From Syngnathus acus (Eukaryota > Chordata > Actinopteri > Syngnathiformes > Syngnathidae), in contig NC_051088.1 in the NCBI RefSeq assembly GCF_901709675.1, forward strand, positions 7,408,693 to 7,472,692: 64,000 nt of DNA, in the 5' to 3' direction. Below, piece by piece: positions 61,356 through 64,000 of this stretch. The first letter of the stretch is position 1. Every line of letters starts with the position of its first letter. Below the pieces are notes generated by a model that was given only the letters and a program-made list of their open reading frames with translations, was not told the DNA's origin and did no database searches. Both the position numbers and the translations under genes were made by a program.

Positions 61356-63987
61356 GTAGGATGGCAATGGACACTGTAGTTTCGAAATTGGTGATAAACT
61401 GTAGTGATACGCCAATTTTGAAGTATGGCGAAAGGGGGGATGTTGCGTGCACCTTCGTGGACAAGTAGTCAACGCATCAACTTGCTCTGGGGTTCTGGAT
61501 TCTGTTCCAAATAAAATAAAAATAAAAAAAATCCTTCTTTTTTTTCCCAAGACGGAATCATAGCAGACCAGACTTCGTCTCATGCTTAAACATCCCAGAA
61601 AGCAAGGAATAATTATGTGAATATTTTTCGTCTTTCATGAAATATTGAAAGATTTTTGATGAATATTTGGAACCAGAACGTGTTTTGAAACAATAATCCA
61701 GAAGTAATTATAGTCATATAATCGACCACGTTGTAACTCTCCTTGTAGCCATACAACTTGAAATCACTCTCCTTCAAAATACCACTCCAACAAATATGAG
61801 CTTTTGTATAAACGAGTATGACTGTTATTCACGTCAAGAACATTTTAACAGAGCTCAGGAACACCACGGGACCAAGCCAGGCAGCTGGCGCGGGACCTGG
61901 CAACCCGTGGGAGTCGGGCCTTCCCTCTCTTTCTGGAATGTCTTCAGGACTCAGAGCAGCACAGTTTGGCAGAGCTCCTTCGAAGTGGAGGGTCAATGTC
62001 CAACCACCTCATTCTCCCAGTTGTCCGGACTCTTCCGGTTTGTAAGTGCACATTACTCTGTCACATTTATTTGTGTCTGACCTTGATTTTGCAGTGAAAA
62101 TGTATGTCATGTCACAGGTGGTGTGCATTTGTTGGAATTTTGATGAATAAACTTTTTATTTTTTGACATAAAGACTAATGAGTTGTTTTTTTTAACAAGG
62201 ACATTATAAATTCTATGACGTGTGTCAATATTTTTTGCACGCCCTATATTATGGCCACTGCTTGTTTGTGAGTCTGACGCAAGGGAAATTTGCTCTTCTT
62301 CAATGTATGGTTTCAAAAGCATTCTGAAACTTGATGCCTTGCGTTGAGCAGATGCTTAAAAAACACTTGAACTTGTTTCTTCTGCAGCCTCTGCAGTGGA
62401 TTTCCAGAAGCAAATAAAGGCTGCCCCTATCCATCCACTGCACAGTCCTACTCCATGTAAGTTATCATATTTGTGTTGGGTCCCAAGTTTGAGTGATTGG
62501 CTTATGAAATGAACATGAGTGCATGCTTCTGCCACAGCCCCCGGAGCAGAGAACCAACAAGCTCAGACGCAGATCAGAACCCGCATGGAAGGCAGGAGAC
62601 GGCGGGACAGCCTTCAGGTAAGCACCAATTAGTTGTTATGCACTTGTATGGAATAAGGGAGCTGAAATTTACGTATGTAAAGAAGAGATAATTTTTGCTC
62701 ATTGTCTTAGAATGGGGTGTTCTTATTTTACATTTGCCAATTTAACCGTTACTTTACTTGTCTTTTATGCTTCCTCTCAATGCGCGGATAAAAGATCACG
62801 AATCACAGTATTGACCAGAATTGATCAAAAATCCCTAGTCCGCCCTGTCTGAAACCCAAACAAAACCAATTAAAAGTGCCTTTAAAGTGGTTTCAAGACC
62901 AAGATCAATCTCAAACTGCACCACTGTTAAAATTGGTTAATTGCAGGTTGATTCACATTTTGTAGTATATTCGGACTCATTTATTTGTCGTATTTTTGAG
63001 CAGCCAATGCAAATACATGTCATTGCTTACGTAAATTTCCCCTTGCAACCCAGATCTACAAAATGGATGCCACCCCATGCGGACACTGCCTTATTATCAA
63101 CAATGTGGATTTTGAGCCACAGAGCGAGTTGAGTAATCGCACGGGGTCCAACATTGATTGCGACAGGTTGGAGAGACGATTCAAAGCACTTCACTTTCTC
63201 GTTGAAGTGAGAACAAACCTCAAACAGCGAGTAAGAATCCTTCCTTGTTCTTGCAAGATGCCAAATTAACTGGTGTGATGCTAACACTTCTCTCCACATG
63301 ACAGCGGCTCAAACACGAGTTGTCCGATTTAGCCAAGAAGGACCATTCGCCGTACGACTGCTGCGTGGTCATCATTCTGTCCCATGGGACAGAGGTGAGA
63401 TGCGTTCATATTTATAAGACAATAATGTTCACCCTGTCAATGTTTCACTTGCGCCTTCACTACTGTTATGACCGCTGTATGTATTTCTCCTATTACAGTA
63501 AATACAGTAGTTGTAAATGGACTGTACTTATATCTACACCACATGGTGCCCAAAGCGCTTTACAATGCCTCACATTCACACAGAGATTCATACACCAATG
63601 GGAGGCTGCTGCCATGCAAAGCATGCTACCAGTAAATTAGGGTTCAGTGTCTTGCTCAAAGACACTTTGACATGGTCACCAGGGTTGAGGATCGATCCCA
63701 CTACCTTAGAGTTGAGCGGCGGATACTCTACCATTGCTGTCCCTGTACCACTGCCCAGTCACTTGGGTTGCATTTGATTGCATTTGGTTGAGTCCGACCC
63801 ATATGAGTACCCTAAATCTTAGCGATGCCACCATTTCAGGTGAATCACAACCGCTTCCCCGGTGCCGTTTATGGAGTAGACGGCCAGTATGTTCCAGTGC
63901 AGCACATCACAAACTACTTCAACGGGAAACACTGTCCCACCCTGCAGGGGAAACCCAAACTTTTCTTCATCCAGGCCTGCGGAGGAG
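61224..63987 (+). CDS. casp9: Caspase-9 (initiator caspase), 5' part of gene
   Basis: Caspase-9 is recruited through its CARD to the Apaf-1 apoptosome and activates effector caspases. Coding exons in window: 61224-61355, 61852-62041, 62388-62456, 62538-62617, 63054-63230, 63305-63394, 63840-63987 (886 nt, 295 residues plus one base). The CARD covers about 1-93 ([29 protein letters not shown].., [38 protein letters not shown]). A linker to about 157 ends with a basic run. The p20 domain starts [20 protein letters not shown] with [16 protein letters not shown]; catalytic His243 is in ILSHG and catalytic Cys293 in QACGG. The rest (p10) lies right of the window. Head-to-head with dnajc16. Confidence 0.97.
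61356..61851 (+). other. casp9 intron 1
   Basis: 496 bp, AT-rich, no feature recognised. Confidence 0.85.
61852..62041 (+). CDS. casp9: casp9 exon 2 (CARD, residues 45-107)
   Basis: Acceptor ttttaacag, donor T|gtaagt (phase 1). Encodes the second half of the [47 protein letters not shown], matching human [39 protein letters not shown]. Confidence 0.96.
62042..62387 (+). other. casp9 intron 2
   Basis: 346 bp, ending gtttcttctgcag. Nothing else recognised. Confidence 0.85.
62388..62456 (+). CDS. casp9: casp9 exon 3 (linker, residues 108-130)
   Basis: Encodes [23 protein letters not shown], a poorly conserved Pro-containing linker between CARD and protease domain. Donor T|gtaagt, phase 1. Confidence 0.88.
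62538..62617 (+). CDS. casp9: casp9 exon 4 (linker, residues 131-157)
   Basis: Follows an 81-bp intron; acceptor tgccacag, donor CAG|gtaagc. Encodes [33 protein letters not shown] at 150-155 is a strong basophilic-kinase-type site. Confidence 0.9.
62618..63053 (+). other. casp9 intron 4
   Basis: 436 bp, AT-rich; nothing recognised. Confidence 0.85.
63054..63230 (+). CDS. casp9: casp9 exon 5 (p20 start, residues 158-216)
   Basis: Acceptor acccag, donor CGA|gtaaga. Encodes [59 protein letters not shown]; includes the substrate-binding Arg in NRTGSN. Confidence 0.96.
63305..63394 (+). CDS. casp9: casp9 exon 6 (catalytic His, residues 217-246)
   Basis: Follows a 74-bp intron. Encodes [30 protein letters not shown]; His243 is the catalytic histidine. 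Confidence 0.96.
63395..63839 (+). other. casp9 intron 6
   Basis: 445 bp, more than half of it occupied by an interspersed repeat at 63505-63765. Confidence 0.85.
63505..63765 (+). repeat. Common teleost interspersed repeat in casp9 intron 6
   Basis: The order GTAAATGGACTGTACTTATAT.., GGTGCCCAAAGCGCTTTACAATGCC.., ACACCAATGGGAGGCTGCTGCC.., GGTTCAGTGTCTTGCTCAAAGACAC.., GTTGAGCGGCGGATACTCTACC is that of a ubiquitous non-coding repeat of fish genomes. It is moderately diverged (for instance CTCAAAGAC for the usual CCCAAGGAC), so not a recent insertion. Confidence 0.8.
63840..63987 (+). CDS. casp9: casp9 exon 7 (catalytic Cys, residues 247-295, last exon in window)
   Basis: Acceptor catttcag, donor G|gtaact. 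Encodes [49 protein letters not shown]; Cys293 is catalytic. The next residue completes QACGG-x outside the window. Confidence 0.96.
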
Positions 63988-64000
63988 GTAACTAACGGTC

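Overview
The window is nuclear DNA from a ray-finned fish, most likely a percomorph teleost. The evidence is interrupted vertebrate genes with GT-AG introns (many under 100 bp, others up to 14 kb), abundant CA/GT microsatellites and several interspersed repeats typical of teleost genomes. The species cannot be named from this sequence. There are no bacterial, viral or CRISPR features. All exon boundaries were read by eye from splice consensus, reading phase and remembered protein families; no alignment was run.

Layout. (1) 649-879, minus strand: the first two coding exons of an oxysterol-binding-protein-like gene (osbpl2), including its FFAT motif. The rest of the gene lies beyond the left edge, and its probable promoter and untranslated first exon lie near 6268-6440. 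(2) 880-9380: a long osbpl2 intron and the intergenic space, with repeats including a decayed LINE reverse-transcriptase tail at 8065-8358. (3) 9787-50370, plus strand: a complete 24-coding-exon gene predicted to encode 1845 residues, identified as mtcl2 (soga1), a coiled-coil microtubule cross-linking protein. Every exon junction keeps phase. (4) 50371-54647: the mtcl2 3' UTR and the convergent intergenic space. (5) 54648-59689, minus strand: complete dnajc16 (14 coding exons, 794 residues), an ER J-domain/thioredoxin-fold protein. (6) 59690-61223: a divergent promoter region. (7) 61224-63987, plus strand: the first seven coding exons of casp9 (CARD, linker, p20 through the catalytic QACGG); the gene runs off the right edge.

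Context. dnajc16 and casp9 are head-to-head here as they are in human 1p36.21. osbpl2 and mtcl2 have human orthologues on 20q. A mixture of 1p36 and 20q genes on one chromosome is, as I recall, a feature of one ancestral teleost linkage group, and it supports calling the large gene mtcl2 rather than mtcl1. The four genes act in separate cell functions (lipid transfer, microtubule/Golgi organisation, ER/autophagy biology, apoptosis); nothing suggests a functional cluster.

I found no undescribed multi-gene system. The observations most worth following are: several RFX-type X-box motifs spread through mtcl2 introns (two perfect, one beside a GATA-loop hairpin); a splice donor fused to a (GT)30 microsatellite with a competing +4 donor; a probable GC-AG intron; an overlapping upstream ORF at the casp9 start; an unexplained 87-codon stop-free frame in the dnajc16/casp9 promoter region; and short conserved motifs in MTCL2, including a TQT dynein-light-chain-like motif and a Cys-rich C-terminal tail.
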